A stretch of DNA of 48,916 bases, from positions 1-48,916 of IMG/VR virus record IMGVR_UViG_3300028653_000024; one strand, 5' to 3'. Positions 25,250-34,531 of this stretch are shown here, piece after piece. Made by a program: the position numbers and the translations under genes. Below the pieces are notes generated by a model that searched no databases, was not told where the DNA came from, and saw nothing but the letters and a program-made list of their open reading frames with translations. This DNA is from a virus. Positions within the stretch are counted from its first letter, which is position 1, and the number at the start of each line of letters is the position of its first letter.

Positions 25250-26461
25250 ATGACGATTTCTTATGGAGTCACACCATCTGGCTTTGTAAACAAAACCAAT
25301 GACGTTATCTTATCGGAAATAGAAGCAGCGATAACTGCTTCTCCGGTTATCGGAGTTCATCGGCAGGACGTGGATTCTGTCTTCGGTCAATACAACAGAA
25401 TAATTTCCATGACTGCCGCTGAACTATGGGAAGTTGCTCAGGACATTTACACATCGAGAACAATTGCCGCGAGGGGGTTGGCTCTCGATGACATTTGTAA
25501 TCGGGTGCAATTATATCGTCTCCCTCCTGCTCAATCTAACGTTGATATTTTAATTACCGGAACTCCTGCCTCTACGGTCCCAACCAACTTTACAGTTCAG
25601 GACTCAAACAACAATAACCTTTGGGTTTATTCCGGTGATCCGGTTGCCATCCCCGGAGGAGGGACGTTGACGCTTAATTTTGATTCCGTGGAGTATGGGT
25701 ATCTTATCGGACTTACTGGAAACATTAATAAGATAGTTACTACCACAGCGGGAATCTCTTCTGTTGTCAATAACTCTGACGCAACATTGGGCCGTCTGAT
25801 TGAAACAGACAATGAACTTTTTATCCGGTTTCTTCAATCCAGGTCCGGTCTTGGACTAGCTACCCCTGCTGCTATACGAAACCGTATTCTACAAGATGTG
25901 GCAGGGGTTTCTTGGTGTGCTGTTTACTTCAATGACACAGACACGGTAGACGGAGCCATCGACCCTCACAGCGTTAATGTGGTGGCTGATTGTCAAGTAT
26001 CCGTTGAGCAAGCTTTGGCACAGAAGGTTTTTGATTGTGTTGCAGCGGGGATAGGGACTTCTGGTTCAAATAGTAAAACCGTTCAAGATGCTTTAGGCAA
26101 CAGTTACACTTGTAAATACGATAAACCCTACGATGTCTATGTCCATATAAATCTTGTTCTATTGTTAAGTACAAGAGTGCCTTTTCCATCTAACGGTATT
26201 GACCTTATCAAAGCGGCAATTATGGCTTATTACGCCGATCCTTCAAGTCCTTCAAAACTAAGCATAGGAGATTCTTTACTTGTAGGAACTCTTAATGTTC
26301 CGATTTACTCTATTCCAGGAGTTCAGGACATAACCACTCGACAAGTTGCTTCAACAGGTGCCCCAGGAGACTCTCCTGTTTATGGCACAAATGATTTGCT
26401 TGGTTCTGCTACTTCCCGATATAATTTTGACCTTTCTCGTATACACATTTCAGTCTCTTAA
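25250..26461 (+). CDS. Baseplate J-like protein
   Basis: A 403-residue protein with the J-family signature: GVTPSGFVNKTNDVILSEIEAAI at the N-terminus, SMTAAELWEVAQDIYTSRTIAARGLALDDIC near residues 53-83, and IRNRILQDVAGVSWCAVYFN near 206-225. J-like proteins form the wedge ring around the hub. The preceding gene overlaps its start. Confidence 0.88.
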   Translation: MTISYGVTPSGFVNKTNDVILSEIEAAITASPVIGVHRQDVDSVFGQYNRIISMTAAELWEVAQDIYTSRTIAARGLALDDICNRVQLYRLPPAQSNVDILITGTPASTVPTNFTVQDSNNNNLWVYSGDPVAIPGGGTLTLNFDSVEYGYLIGLTGNINKIVTTTAGISSVVNNSDATLGRLIETDNELFIRFLQSRSGLGLATPAAIRNRILQDVAGVSWCAVYFNDTDTVDGAIDPHSVNVVADCQVSVEQALAQKVFDCVAAGIGTSGSNSKTVQDALGNSYTCKYDKPYDVYVHINLVLLLSTRVPFPSNGIDLIKAAIMAYYADPSSPSKLSIGDSLLVGTLNVPIYSIPGVQDITTRQVASTGAPGDSPVYGTNDLLGSATSRYNFDLSRIHISVS

Positions 26462-26472
26462 AGGAGGAGATT

Positions 26473-26805
26473 ATGGCCTTTACTTTTATTAAAGCCCCTA
26501 TCAATATGGACCAGTTGCTAAAGTGGCAAGCAGGTCTTGGCGGAGAATCCGGTGTCGCTCCTATCAACGTATCGACTACTCTTATTGCTGCTTCGGATTG
26601 GGTTCCTCCAGATGGTTTCCATGCTCGTATGTTCACGGCTTCGGGTGGTACAAAGCTATATGTTGATTGGAGTGATGGAACTCTCAGCTTGACTAATTTT
26701 GTTCTCCCGGTTGAGCCGATGATGCCTTATTGGAATATTGCAAAGATATACCATGCAACTACAGATGCCACAGACCTTATTGCATGGCCAGCTATTCAAG
26801 GATAA
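26473..26805 (+). CDS. Small baseplate/fibre-cluster protein, hypothetical
   Basis: A 110-residue protein with a good AAAGGAGG site. Beta-rich with repeated Asp-Trp/Trp motifs (SDWVPPDGFHARMFTASGG, VDWSDGTLSL). No family is recognised. Its place between J-like and gpI-like genes suggests a minor baseplate or fibre-attachment part. Confidence 0.6.
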   Translation: MAFTFIKAPINMDQLLKWQAGLGGESGVAPINVSTTLIAASDWVPPDGFHARMFTASGGTKLYVDWSDGTLSLTNFVLPVEPMMPYWNIAKIYHATTDATDLIAWPAIQG

Positions 26806-26808
26806 ACG

Positions 26809-27381
26809 ATGGCTTACCCAAATTACAAAAGCACTCACGTTCTTGAAGCATACAATAGGCTAATAGAGCAATTTAAGAACAAACCTATTCTTAACGCGCT
26901 ATTAGCTATTTATGTTGAGAAGTTTCAAGAGATCGAAGACGTATTCTCTGATATTTACGACGCTCAACTTCTCGCTTCTGCAACAGGAAGTGCTTTGTAT
27001 GAGATAGGCAACATCGAAGGCATCACGATGACCAGCATAAGTGATGCTGCTTATCGGGCCATAATTGAACAAGTTCAGTTTACAAACAACAGTAGTGGAG
27101 ACTTGAATACAATCTTAGAGTTCATTGCTTTGTTTGGTACGTACACTTATTTAAACATTGTTTTCGGTGGAGCTATTTTACGAATAGACACAGATATTGT
27201 CTTGAGCATAACAGAATTAGCTTTTTTTAAGTTTATACAAAACATGCTTGCTGCGGGGATAGGGTTGCAACTTTCTTTAGGCGGAAGCAGTGTCTTTATG
27301 TATCGGTCTGTCGGAGGCACCCCCCCTGCCTTTGCCGGAACTTTTGGGGTTGGTAAGTATGCTTCTTATTTAACTGCATAG
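26809..27381 (+). CDS. Baseplate gpI-like protein (DUF2612-like)
   Basis: A 190-residue protein. The N-terminal half is helical with NALLAIYVEKFQEIEDVFSDIYDAQLL, and ALYEIGNIEGI (near residues 65-75) resembles DUF2612/gpI-type proteins found right after J. It would connect the wedge to fibres. The C-terminus is a beta domain ending GTFGVGKYASYL. Confidence 0.7.
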   Translation: MAYPNYKSTHVLEAYNRLIEQFKNKPILNALLAIYVEKFQEIEDVFSDIYDAQLLASATGSALYEIGNIEGITMTSISDAAYRAIIEQVQFTNNSSGDLNTILEFIALFGTYTYLNIVFGGAILRIDTDIVLSITELAFFKFIQNMLAAGIGLQLSLGGSSVFMYRSVGGTPPAFAGTFGVGKYASYLTA

Positions 27382-27389
27382 GAGTTTTT

Positions 27390-27950
27390 ATGTCTGTGAC
27401 TAAACCAACGGCCCTTGAGTGGGCTTCGAGTAGTAATGGCGCTGATTCAAAGGCGGCTGTACCGTCTTCTGGAAGAAAGTCTAATGGGTATGATGGTAGT
27501 ACCTTTCCTGAATTTACTTATGAGAATTGGTACAAGCGTCAAACTATGCTTTGGCAGCAATGGTTAGATCAACAGGAACAATACAGCACTGCCGGAGTTT
27601 CTGCTTTATTGGGAACGAGCGGGTCTTTTAATGCTACTTTTAACAGTGCTGTGGTGGTTTCTTTTAACTATATAAAATATGCTTCTGGATTAGTTAGAAT
27701 ATGGTGGCCCAATATAACAGGTCTTGTTTCTGATACCATAAACCAATCTACGGCAGATGTTCTTACAACCCCTGTTTTGCTTCCTTCTGCAACAAGGAAT
27801 TTTCCTGTGTGTTTAGGTTTATCTTCCCCCGAATTAGGGGTTATCCGATTTACAAACCAAACATCTCTTGTTGGAAAGATTTATATTAGTTCTTTACTGG
27901 TGCACAATTTTACAGAGGTTGGTGCAGGAATAATAGAATATTTTATATGA
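27390..27950 (+). CDS. Tail fibre/receptor-binding protein
   Basis: A 186-residue protein (MSVTKPTALEWASSSNGADSKAAVPSSGRKSNGYDG...). Its N-terminal region resembles fibre attachment domains that follow gpI-like genes (typical KPTALEWASS, with a YENWYKRQTMLWQQWLDQQ helix). The remainder is beta-rich. It ends with an ATGA overlap into a membrane micro-gene. Confidence 0.65.
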   Translation: MSVTKPTALEWASSSNGADSKAAVPSSGRKSNGYDGSTFPEFTYENWYKRQTMLWQQWLDQQEQYSTAGVSALLGTSGSFNATFNSAVVVSFNYIKYASGLVRIWWPNITGLVSDTINQSTADVLTTPVLLPSATRNFPVCLGLSSPELGVIRFTNQTSLVGKIYISSLLVHNFTEVGAGIIEYFI

Positions 27951-28117
27951 GCCTCTTTCGTCATCACACCAAATTTATCATCCGCGAAATAGGCTATGCG
28001 CTGATATTTATCGCGTGCATCGCGGCATTGTCCGGGGCCGTGGTGCTGCTTTACGCGGTCCTGAATGCCGGGTTGAAATGGCGTAACATTACAAATTTTA
28101 TTATGGGGCTATTATGA
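27947..28117 (+). CDS. Small membrane protein, possible holin
   Basis: A 56-residue protein with a basic N-terminus (FRHHTKFIIREIGY), one long hydrophobic segment (residues about 18-41) and a short charged end. It overlaps the fibre gene and the following secreted-protein gene. Its size, charge pattern and position at the head of the block ending in the endolysin fit a small holin. No sequence signature fixes this; the two-helix protein at 32824 on the other strand is an alternative. Confidence 0.45.
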   Translation: MSLFRHHTKFIIREIGYALIFIACIAALSGAVVLLYAVLNAGLKWRNITNFIMGLL

Positions 28118-29748
28118 AAAAAATAATTTTAATTCTAATTTTGGCGCTGGCAGGAATGGCAGGGGCGACGACTTACTACTGTGATTTTGCTGGCGGGTCT
28201 GACGCGGCGGCAGGAACGAGCACAGGTGCCGCGTGGAAGCACTGTCCTGGGATGCAAAGCAGAACCGGCAATGTCGCGTCGTATGCATGGCACGACAGGG
28301 ATACATTTAAATTCAAGGGCGGCGTGACATGGGACAGTTCGTGTTTCCCAGACACGATAAATACAGGCACATACAGCGGGGGACACTACGTTTTTCGATC
28401 CGATTCTTCGTGGTACACTGGCGGGTCGTTTGCACTTCCTATTTTTGATCTTATGTTAAAACCAACAAAGGTTGTTTTTTCCTGCTGGTACCATCCCGAT
28501 GTTAAGTTTGATGGGTTTGAAATTACTCATGCAAAATGCAATAATGGTTCCGATGCATCGGATATATTTTATTTTGCCGCAGAGGATACGCAAACGTTAA
28601 ATAATATTTACGTGCACGATTTTCATCCGCCAACGGGGTATTTTGCTGATATGAATTTGGTGACATTTAATAGTTGCTCAAAGGGGACAGTGGCCTATTG
28701 CCGTTTTATGGGGTTGGACAGCGGGGGGAGTGGGCCAATTACAATAGGGAGCGGAAGCACCTATAAAATGCTGCATAATACAATCGATCACGTCAATCAG
28801 GGGTTTTTAATTTCCGGCACGACCAGCCAAAATGTTGAAATAGCATATAACACCATAACTCGGATTTATGCGTTTCATTACGATTCATTGGCGCATACAA
28901 ATGCAATTTTTGTTTATAGTCCTGGTGGAGCAACCTGTGGCGGGACAATACATCATAATATCTTACACGACTGTATAACGATGGGACTATGGTCTAATGG
29001 CGGAAACTGGATGTTTTACGATAATGTTATTTACAATTGGAGCATTGTACAGCCAATGGCGTGGGAAAACACGGTTGATTGTCCAACTTGTTCCCTGCGG
29101 GTTTTTAATAATTATATTGCCAGCGGAGGTTTTTTTGTTGTTTCCAGAGGCACAAAAACGGGATATTTAGAAATTAGGAACAATGTGCTTCCCGCAATCT
29201 ACATATCTGATACCATCACAAAAACGATTATAAATAATAACCTATATTTAGGACAGGACTCTACGACCACGGCAAATTATATTGGAGTACAATTAGGAAA
29301 TGCGGCATGGGTTTATTACACGCCAGCAGTGGCGCGGGCGGCAGGATGGGATACGGCCAGTTATTGGAGTACAACTCCGCACCTTGCAACCAATGGGCAA
29401 GACTCCGTCAATTCGGTCACGGTTGGACGGGCTAAAACAGAAACAGCATGGTTTACAACAGATATTTTAGGAAACAGCCGAGGAACATCTGGTTGGGATA
29501 TTGGGGCTTATCAATATGGCGGAGCGGCACCTCCAACGACAGATACGCTCACTTATGCAAAGGCGACTATTCACAGAGGACAATCTGCCTCTTTGTCTCC
29601 CTCAAAACTTGTGGGAACCCCAACCGCTATTGGCTTTGTTCATAACGGTGCAATTCCCGGAATGACAATAAACCCGGCGACAGGAGTTATATCGGGTACG
29701 CCTACGATCAAGGGAACAAGATACGTTTTAATTTATGGGAGTTTCTAA
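28114..29748 (+). CDS. Secreted right-handed beta-helix protein with Ig-like tail
   Basis: A 544-residue protein with a clear signal peptide (MKKIILILILALAGMAGA, cleavage near 18-19). The body (about 50-440) is a beta-helix with many short NxI/NN ladders (NTIDHVNQGFLISG, NILHDCITMGLWSNGGNWMFYDNVIYNW) like pectate-lyase-fold proteins. The tail is an He_PIG-like Ig domain (PGMTINPATGVISGTP, near residues 518-535). Such proteins bind or cut surface polysaccharides. A Sec signal implies export before lysis. Base composition is more GC-rich than most of the virion operon. Confidence 0.7.
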   Translation: MKKIILILILALAGMAGATTYYCDFAGGSDAAAGTSTGAAWKHCPGMQSRTGNVASYAWHDRDTFKFKGGVTWDSSCFPDTINTGTYSGGHYVFRSDSSWYTGGSFALPIFDLMLKPTKVVFSCWYHPDVKFDGFEITHAKCNNGSDASDIFYFAAEDTQTLNNIYVHDFHPPTGYFADMNLVTFNSCSKGTVAYCRFMGLDSGGSGPITIGSGSTYKMLHNTIDHVNQGFLISGTTSQNVEIAYNTITRIYAFHYDSLAHTNAIFVYSPGGATCGGTIHHNILHDCITMGLWSNGGNWMFYDNVIYNWSIVQPMAWENTVDCPTCSLRVFNNYIASGGFFVVSRGTKTGYLEIRNNVLPAIYISDTITKTIINNNLYLGQDSTTTANYIGVQLGNAAWVYYTPAVARAAGWDTASYWSTTPHLATNGQDSVNSVTVGRAKTETAWFTTDILGNSRGTSGWDIGAYQYGGAAPPTTDTLTYAKATIHRGQSASLSPSKLVGTPTAIGFVHNGAIPGMTINPATGVISGTPTIKGTRYVLIYGSF

Positions 29749-29749
29749 A

Positions 29750-32329
29750 ATGAAAAAGATTTTGTTTTTGGTGTTTGTCCTGGCTCTCTCCGTGTCCACA
29801 CAGGCTGCGTTCTCTCTTGTAACGGCATCGAAAGATAGCGCGATGTATGATGGCATGGTATTTGATAGCATAGCCTGTAGTTATCGACAAAACGTGAGCG
29901 CGGGTAATCTGTTAACATGCGCAGTATGCAGTAATTTTAACGGTGCTCCCACTGTCAGTGACAATATAGGGACCGGTCAATCCTGGACGCTTGCGTATTA
30001 TATGTGGGACCCCACAGCGGCGGAGGGGCTGAGCATATTTTATAAGATAAATACTCAGGCGTCAACAGGAACAAATAGAACGGTCGGGGCAAGATGGGCC
30101 TCGAATATCGGGTATTTACGAATGAATATTGAGGAATGGGCAGGAGGCGGCACGGTAACATTTGACGCACTAAGTAAGGATACAGGCAGAGCAACTTTTA
30201 CGGCAGGAACAAACGCAGTGACCACCTATAAAACCTTGACCCCGACAGGTAACGGCAGCTTGCTCTATTGCGCGTATATGGGCCTGAATGTCCAGGAACC
30301 CGCTTGTACGCCTGGAACAGATTTTACGCTCGCCCAGGTAAATCCAACTGGAACAGCGTATAATTTAGGATCGGAGTACTACGTACAATCAACAGCCGGT
30401 GCCCACTATGGAACGTGGACGAATCCAGTAACGCAGGCCTATTCCGTTATGCTTGTTGTTTTTAAATCAACCCCTCTTGTCACCACCTACGACACCTGTT
30501 TTACTCTGGCATCCCACGGCGCAATTTCTCCGACAAAAAACGCGGATAGCTCCAATAATGCTAACCACACCATGACCAATACGGCGTCGGGATATACTGG
30601 ATATTCGCTGGTAGTTTGGCGTTCAAAGGGTAAGCATGTTATTTTTACGGATTCGACCAGTGCAACTTGTACCTATACATTTTCTCAAAACGACACGATC
30701 TATGATTCTCTGCTCGCCCTTCCAGCAGTTCCAATCCTCGGGAACTATAATCAATCTTTTATCGTTGGGGTTGCCGTAGACAGCACAATTCACCCCGACA
30801 CAGTTGCCAATACAGGCGGTACGGTTACGACATGGACTGCCCTTCCGGCGCTTCCTGCAGGATTAGGCTTCCGCAGCGACGGCGTGATCTACGGCACTCC
30901 CTCGGTGGTTACAACGGGGGACAGTACGGCGGATACCATTGTTGGAACAAATGCCGGAGGTCTGGACTCGACATATGTTTGGATCAAAGTTTATCCGTCA
31001 GGGACAAAACTATTTACCGATACTGTTATAGTGGACAGCCTTGGAACCTACACGCTCTATGCTTATGCCGGGACCGGTGGAACCGTGCGCCATGCGAGTA
31101 CAGCCGATAGCCTGAGCCATGTTTTTAAGGACACGGCGGATGCGGCAACCAAGTATATATTTAATGCCTGGACACTTCGAGGGACCGGAACCATTACCAG
31201 CAATCTCGCGGCAGGGACTTTCCGATTGCTTGGCAACGACACGGCTGACGCGAGTTTTACTTATAGCTACGTGACTCCAACATATACCGTGACCATTGTT
31301 AATGATCCAACGCACCCGGGCACGATCAGCCCGATCAGCGGGTCAGGCCTCGACTCCGGGGCCATGACCAAATTCACCTTTACGCATCCGGCAGGGTATT
31401 ACCTTTCTGGCGTGGTTGCAAGTGGTGGCGCGCACCTTAACGCAACCGCGGACTCGTTCTATCTGAGCGCCAATGGAACGCTGACCTTTTCGGATACAAT
31501 AGGGCATTACCTGATGACCAATGCCGCAACAAATGGCACATTCACCCCGGCGTCCGGCTTGCAGGATAGTGGAGCAACATTTACGATTACCGCAACTCCG
31601 GCAGCGCACTACGCTTTTACCAACTGGACTGTAACGGGGGGCGCTGTAGTAACGAGTTCGACTAGTATTTTGACCATGGCCTACATGACCGGGACCGGCA
31701 CGATCACGGCCAATTTCCACGGCATACAATATACGCTCACGATGGCCGCTTCTGGGCCCGGTACGATTACTCCGGTGCCAGGAGCGGTATTACTCGACAC
31801 AGCGGTTCGGCAGACCATTCACGGTACTCCTACAAGCGCCTGGGACACTCTGGCGCACTGGACCGGCACGGCAGGAATACACTTTAGTGCGGATTCCTCC
31901 GCTTGCTCCCTGAGCACCTCCGGGACCGCTACGGCACTATTTGGCATGAGGGCTGCTACGGTTCCCACGCAAACATCACCAGCCCAGGGAGACACGCTTA
32001 AAAGCAAGACCAAAGTTTTTACGTGGAGCGCCCAGGCAACAACCGACAGCGCATTTATTTTAGGACTTTCCACTGATTCTACAACGTTTACGTTTGACAC
32101 GGTAACGACAAATTCAAAGAGTAAAACACTCAGCGATAGCACAAAATATTTCTGGAAAGTCAAGGGCGGGAATCCCGGTGGATGGAGTGCATACTCAACA
32201 GTGCTGAGATTTAGGACAGCAGCCCCGGCGAGCGGGGGGTTTACAGGTTGGGGTTTATTTGGCCTTATGGGGGTTGGTGTAGCGGCTGGTTTAGGTAAAA
32301 TGTTCTTTGGTCAAAAAAGGAGGTCGTAA
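29750..32329 (+). CDS. Large secreted surface protein with Ig-like, InlB-like and FN3-like domains
   Basis: The ATG at 29750 is chosen because GGGAG lies nine bases upstream; an earlier frame start overlaps the previous gene. The 859-residue protein has a signal peptide (MKKILFLVFVLALSVSTQA), a jelly-roll-like N-domain, an He_PIG-type Ig domain and several InlB-like repeats (PTHPGTISPISGSGLDSGA; ATNGTFTPASGLQDSGA; SGPGTITPVPG). An FN3-like domain follows (PAQGDTLKSKTKVFTWSAQA...). It ends with a Gly-rich hydrophobic segment and KRRS, reminiscent of C-terminal sorting signals. This is a host-style surface protein in a phage lysis block. Confidence 0.7.
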   Translation: MKKILFLVFVLALSVSTQAAFSLVTASKDSAMYDGMVFDSIACSYRQNVSAGNLLTCAVCSNFNGAPTVSDNIGTGQSWTLAYYMWDPTAAEGLSIFYKINTQASTGTNRTVGARWASNIGYLRMNIEEWAGGGTVTFDALSKDTGRATFTAGTNAVTTYKTLTPTGNGSLLYCAYMGLNVQEPACTPGTDFTLAQVNPTGTAYNLGSEYYVQSTAGAHYGTWTNPVTQAYSVMLVVFKSTPLVTTYDTCFTLASHGAISPTKNADSSNNANHTMTNTASGYTGYSLVVWRSKGKHVIFTDSTSATCTYTFSQNDTIYDSLLALPAVPILGNYNQSFIVGVAVDSTIHPDTVANTGGTVTTWTALPALPAGLGFRSDGVIYGTPSVVTTGDSTADTIVGTNAGGLDSTYVWIKVYPSGTKLFTDTVIVDSLGTYTLYAYAGTGGTVRHASTADSLSHVFKDTADAATKYIFNAWTLRGTGTITSNLAAGTFRLLGNDTADASFTYSYVTPTYTVTIVNDPTHPGTISPISGSGLDSGAMTKFTFTHPAGYYLSGVVASGGAHLNATADSFYLSANGTLTFSDTIGHYLMTNAATNGTFTPASGLQDSGATFTITATPAAHYAFTNWTVTGGAVVTSSTSILTMAYMTGTGTITANFHGIQYTLTMAASGPGTITPVPGAVLLDTAVRQTIHGTPTSAWDTLAHWTGTAGIHFSADSSACSLSTSGTATALFGMRAATVPTQTSPAQGDTLKSKTKVFTWSAQATTDSAFILGLSTDSTTFTFDTVTTNSKSKTLSDSTKYFWKVKGGNPGGWSAYSTVLRFRTAAPASGGFTGWGLFGLMGVGVAAGLGKMFFGQKRRS

Positions 32330-32736
32330 TGGAACACTTCGTTGTTCAAGAGTTCGTCCCACCGGAAGTCTATGAAAAAACAGGTGAGGCTTCTATTCAA
32401 CTAATTAATCCTGCCATGACTGCTTTTATTCAAGCAATAAGGGAAGATTTAGGTAAACCAATAACCATCAATAACTGGCATAAAGGAGGACCATTCAAGT
32501 ACCGTGGGTTTAGGCCAGAAGGTTGTGGTGTAGGGGCCGGGCATAGCGCCCACTTATCTGGTAAAGCCCTTGACTTCGATGTCGAAGGTTCTTCGGCAGA
32601 TACTATAAGAGAATACCTGGTAGCCAATAAAAACAAATACCAAATGATAACAAGATTAGAGGATGCAGTAAATTGGGTACATGCGGATTGTCTTCCTATA
32701 GGGAATCTTTCTCGTATACACATTTTCGCACCCTAA
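32329..32736 (+). CDS. Endolysin, M15-type peptidase
   Basis: A 135-residue protein of the M15 (M15_3-like) family. Zinc ligands are seen in HLSGKALD (H75 to D82, spacing H-x6-D) and WVHAD (H118). M15 enzymes cut peptidoglycan cross-links. There is no signal peptide, so a holin must release it. It follows an AAAGGAGG site and ends in front of a strong terminator at the convergent end of the virion operon. Confidence 0.85.
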   Translation: MEHFVVQEFVPPEVYEKTGEASIQLINPAMTAFIQAIREDLGKPITINNWHKGGPFKYRGFRPEGCGVGAGHSAHLSGKALDFDVEGSSADTIREYLVANKNKYQMITRLEDAVNWVHADCLPIGNLSRIHIFAP

Positions 32737-32742
32737 TAAAAA

Positions 32743-32772
32743 GACAAGTAGGGCCGACCTCCACTACTTGTC
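32743..32772 (+). terminator. Hairpin after the endolysin gene
   Basis: A nine-base perfect stem GACAAGTAG/CTACTTGTC with a 12-base loop, a few bases after the endolysin stop. It is preceded by AATAAAAA, which would supply a U-tract for leftward transcripts. It lies in the convergent junction, so it may serve both directions. Confidence 0.55.
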
Positions 32773-32777
32773 CCACT

Positions 32778-32824
32778 GAGAACCCCTCTGGCTTTTCGTA
32801 ATAAAGCTATGGGTTCTCTTTATT
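32778..32824 (+). terminator. Rho-independent terminator at the convergent junction
   Basis: An outer stem GAGAACCC/GGGTTCTC (32778-32785, 32811-32818) with an inner GCTTT/AAAGC stem, followed by TTTATTT. The T-run suits rightward termination. It abuts the stop of the minus-strand gene ending at 32824. Confidence 0.65.
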
Positions 32825-33042
32825 TAGTAAATGACGCTCCCGTTTTTATCCTTTGAATGCAAATTACGGTCGTTTAACTTGGCTGCTATAAAACCAAGAA
32901 TAAAGAAAAAAGCAGCATTAAAAGAATAAATAAAAAGCTGGCTATTTCCCCACATTTTATCTGCAACAAACAAATATACCATAGGCAGAACAGCCACAAA
33001 AAATAAAAAGATACCTGCCCAAAAACACACTTTGTAGATCAT
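32824..33042 (-). CDS. Two-helix membrane protein, possible holin
   Basis: A 72-residue protein with hydrophobic segments at about residues 5-28 and 40-54, followed by a charged end (KLNDRNLHSKDKNG). It has a GGAG site eight bases before the ATG. It is the last gene of the leftward DNA-metabolism operon, near but opposite in strand to the endolysin. It could be a second holin candidate or an unrelated membrane protein. Confidence 0.6.
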   Translation of the reverse strand: MIYKVCFWAGIFLFFVAVLPMVYLFVADKMWGNSQLFIYSFNAAFFFILGFIAAKLNDRNLHSKDKNGSVIY

Positions 33043-33058
33043 TTAAAACACTCCTTCT

Positions 33059-34531
33059 TTAATTAAAACAAGTTCTCCAATTACTTGGTGTACACAAGTC
33101 CGCAAGCTTAGTTTTATCCCGCAATACGGAAATGATTTTATCATCTATGGTCCCCGGTGCTTTCAAATAAACATATGTGACCGGCTCAGTTTGTCCGATT
33201 CGATGTATTCGGTCTTGGGTTTGATGGTGGATATTATTATCAAAATCATAGCTAAAATAAATAGCAGTAGTAATGGCGGTAAAATTATTGCCATAACCAC
33301 CAGTTTTATCATTAGCGACAAGATAGTTAAGACCGCTGACCTCACCACCCCTTTTAAAAACTGTTTTGGCTTTCTCTCTGTCTTCATTGCTTGTCCCTCC
33401 GTGGTATGTTAAGAACGATTGAGCGCCGTATTTGTCTTTGAGAAACTCAGCTATAGCGTCAACGTCCGGTCGGAAAGACGTCCAAATCACCACTCTCCCC
33501 TGTGCTTCGTCTAAAAGATCAGATAGTGCTTTTAGGCGATTGGCAGGGAGTTTGTGGAATACTTTGTCGTCATCGGTTATGTGCCCACAGACCAATTGAT
33601 GTAGACGGAGCATCTTTGTTAAAGCTATTTTTACTGAGACTATGGGGTTGCTACCAGATTCATTTTCCACTTCTGTCATTAATCGTTTTGATAGTTCCTT
33701 ATACATTCGTTCTTGTTCTGGTGTGAGGTCAACGTTGTATTCCATATAAGTCTTTTTTGGCAGGTCAAGACAATCCTCTTTCTTGACAATGAAAGCTACT
33801 TGAGATATTGCTTGTTTAAGGGAGTCCAGGTTCCTGTATCCGTTCACCACTTTAAACGACCGTAGAACCCCTCCCCGTTGTATTTTTAGTTCTTCCAGGT
33901 TGGCATATTGCGCTCTGAAAGCGTAGTAAGAGGTAAAACCAAGGATGCCGTTGCTTAAGAACTGGAATTGTGCCCAGGAGTCCGTGGGCCGGTTATCCAA
34001 GCAGGAGCCGGTTAGAATCCTTCTGGCCTTAGCTACTGACCCTATCTTCCATGCAGCTTTCGTTCGTGCTGCCTTGGGGTTCGCTATGGTTGTGGATTCA
34101 TCTACAATGGCAAGGGTGTTGTGAGACTTGGTGAAATTGAAAGCAGCCTCAAAGCCTTTAGGAAAAGCTATAGCTTCAATGTTCATAAGAAAGAACTTCA
34201 AACACATTTCCCGTGAAGTAATGGCTTCGTTCATTTCCTTCCCTTCGTGGACTTTGTTTTTAGAAGACCAAACACCAACAGTTCTTTTAATATGATCAGG
34301 AAGGTGCTCCTCTATTGCTTGTTTCCAATTTGTATAAGAGCCGTTGTTTCCAAACACCATTACGGCATTTATCCAGCCATTGTCGTACATATAGGCAGCA
34401 GTATCAAGAGCAACTTTTGTTTTCCCGGTCCCCATATCCATAAGAAGGCCGTAGTTCTTTTGCTTCTTACTACCTTCCCAACAAGCAAGTTGGTGTTGAT
34501 AAGGAGTTGTTTTGAATTTATAAGAGTCCAT
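33059..34531 (-). CDS. SNF2-type (superfamily 2) DNA helicase
   Basis: A 490-residue protein starting at 34531, behind a purine-rich AAAGAAGAAAG leader; a longer start at 34558 has none. Walker A is MGTGKTKV (33-40), motif II is the variant DEST (D144), and motif VI is QTQDRIHRIGQTEPV near the C-terminus. This fits SNF2/DEAD-like translocases common in phages. It probably remodels DNA or assists replication forks. It overlaps the next gene upstream by 14 bases. Confidence 0.85.
   Translation of the reverse strand: MDSYKFKTTPYQHQLACWEGSKKQKNYGLLMDMGTGKTKVALDTAAYMYDNGWINAVMVFGNNGSYTNWKQAIEEHLPDHIKRTVGVWSSKNKVHEGKEMNEAITSREMCLKFFLMNIEAIAFPKGFEAAFNFTKSHNTLAIVDESTTIANPKAARTKAAWKIGSVAKARRILTGSCLDNRPTDSWAQFQFLSNGILGFTSYYAFRAQYANLEELKIQRGGVLRSFKVVNGYRNLDSLKQAISQVAFIVKKEDCLDLPKKTYMEYNVDLTPEQERMYKELSKRLMTEVENESGSNPIVSVKIALTKMLRLHQLVCGHITDDDKVFHKLPANRLKALSDLLDEAQGRVVIWTSFRPDVDAIAEFLKDKYGAQSFLTYHGGTSNEDREKAKTVFKRGGEVSGLNYLVANDKTGGYGNNFTAITTAIYFSYDFDNNIHHQTQDRIHRIGQTEPVTYVYLKAPGTIDDKIISVLRDKTKLADLCTPSNWRTCFN

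Noticed and set aside
28135-28386. Minus-strand frames inside the beta-helix gene
   Set aside because: They lack ribosome binding sites, and the plus-strand product has a signal peptide and clear repeats.
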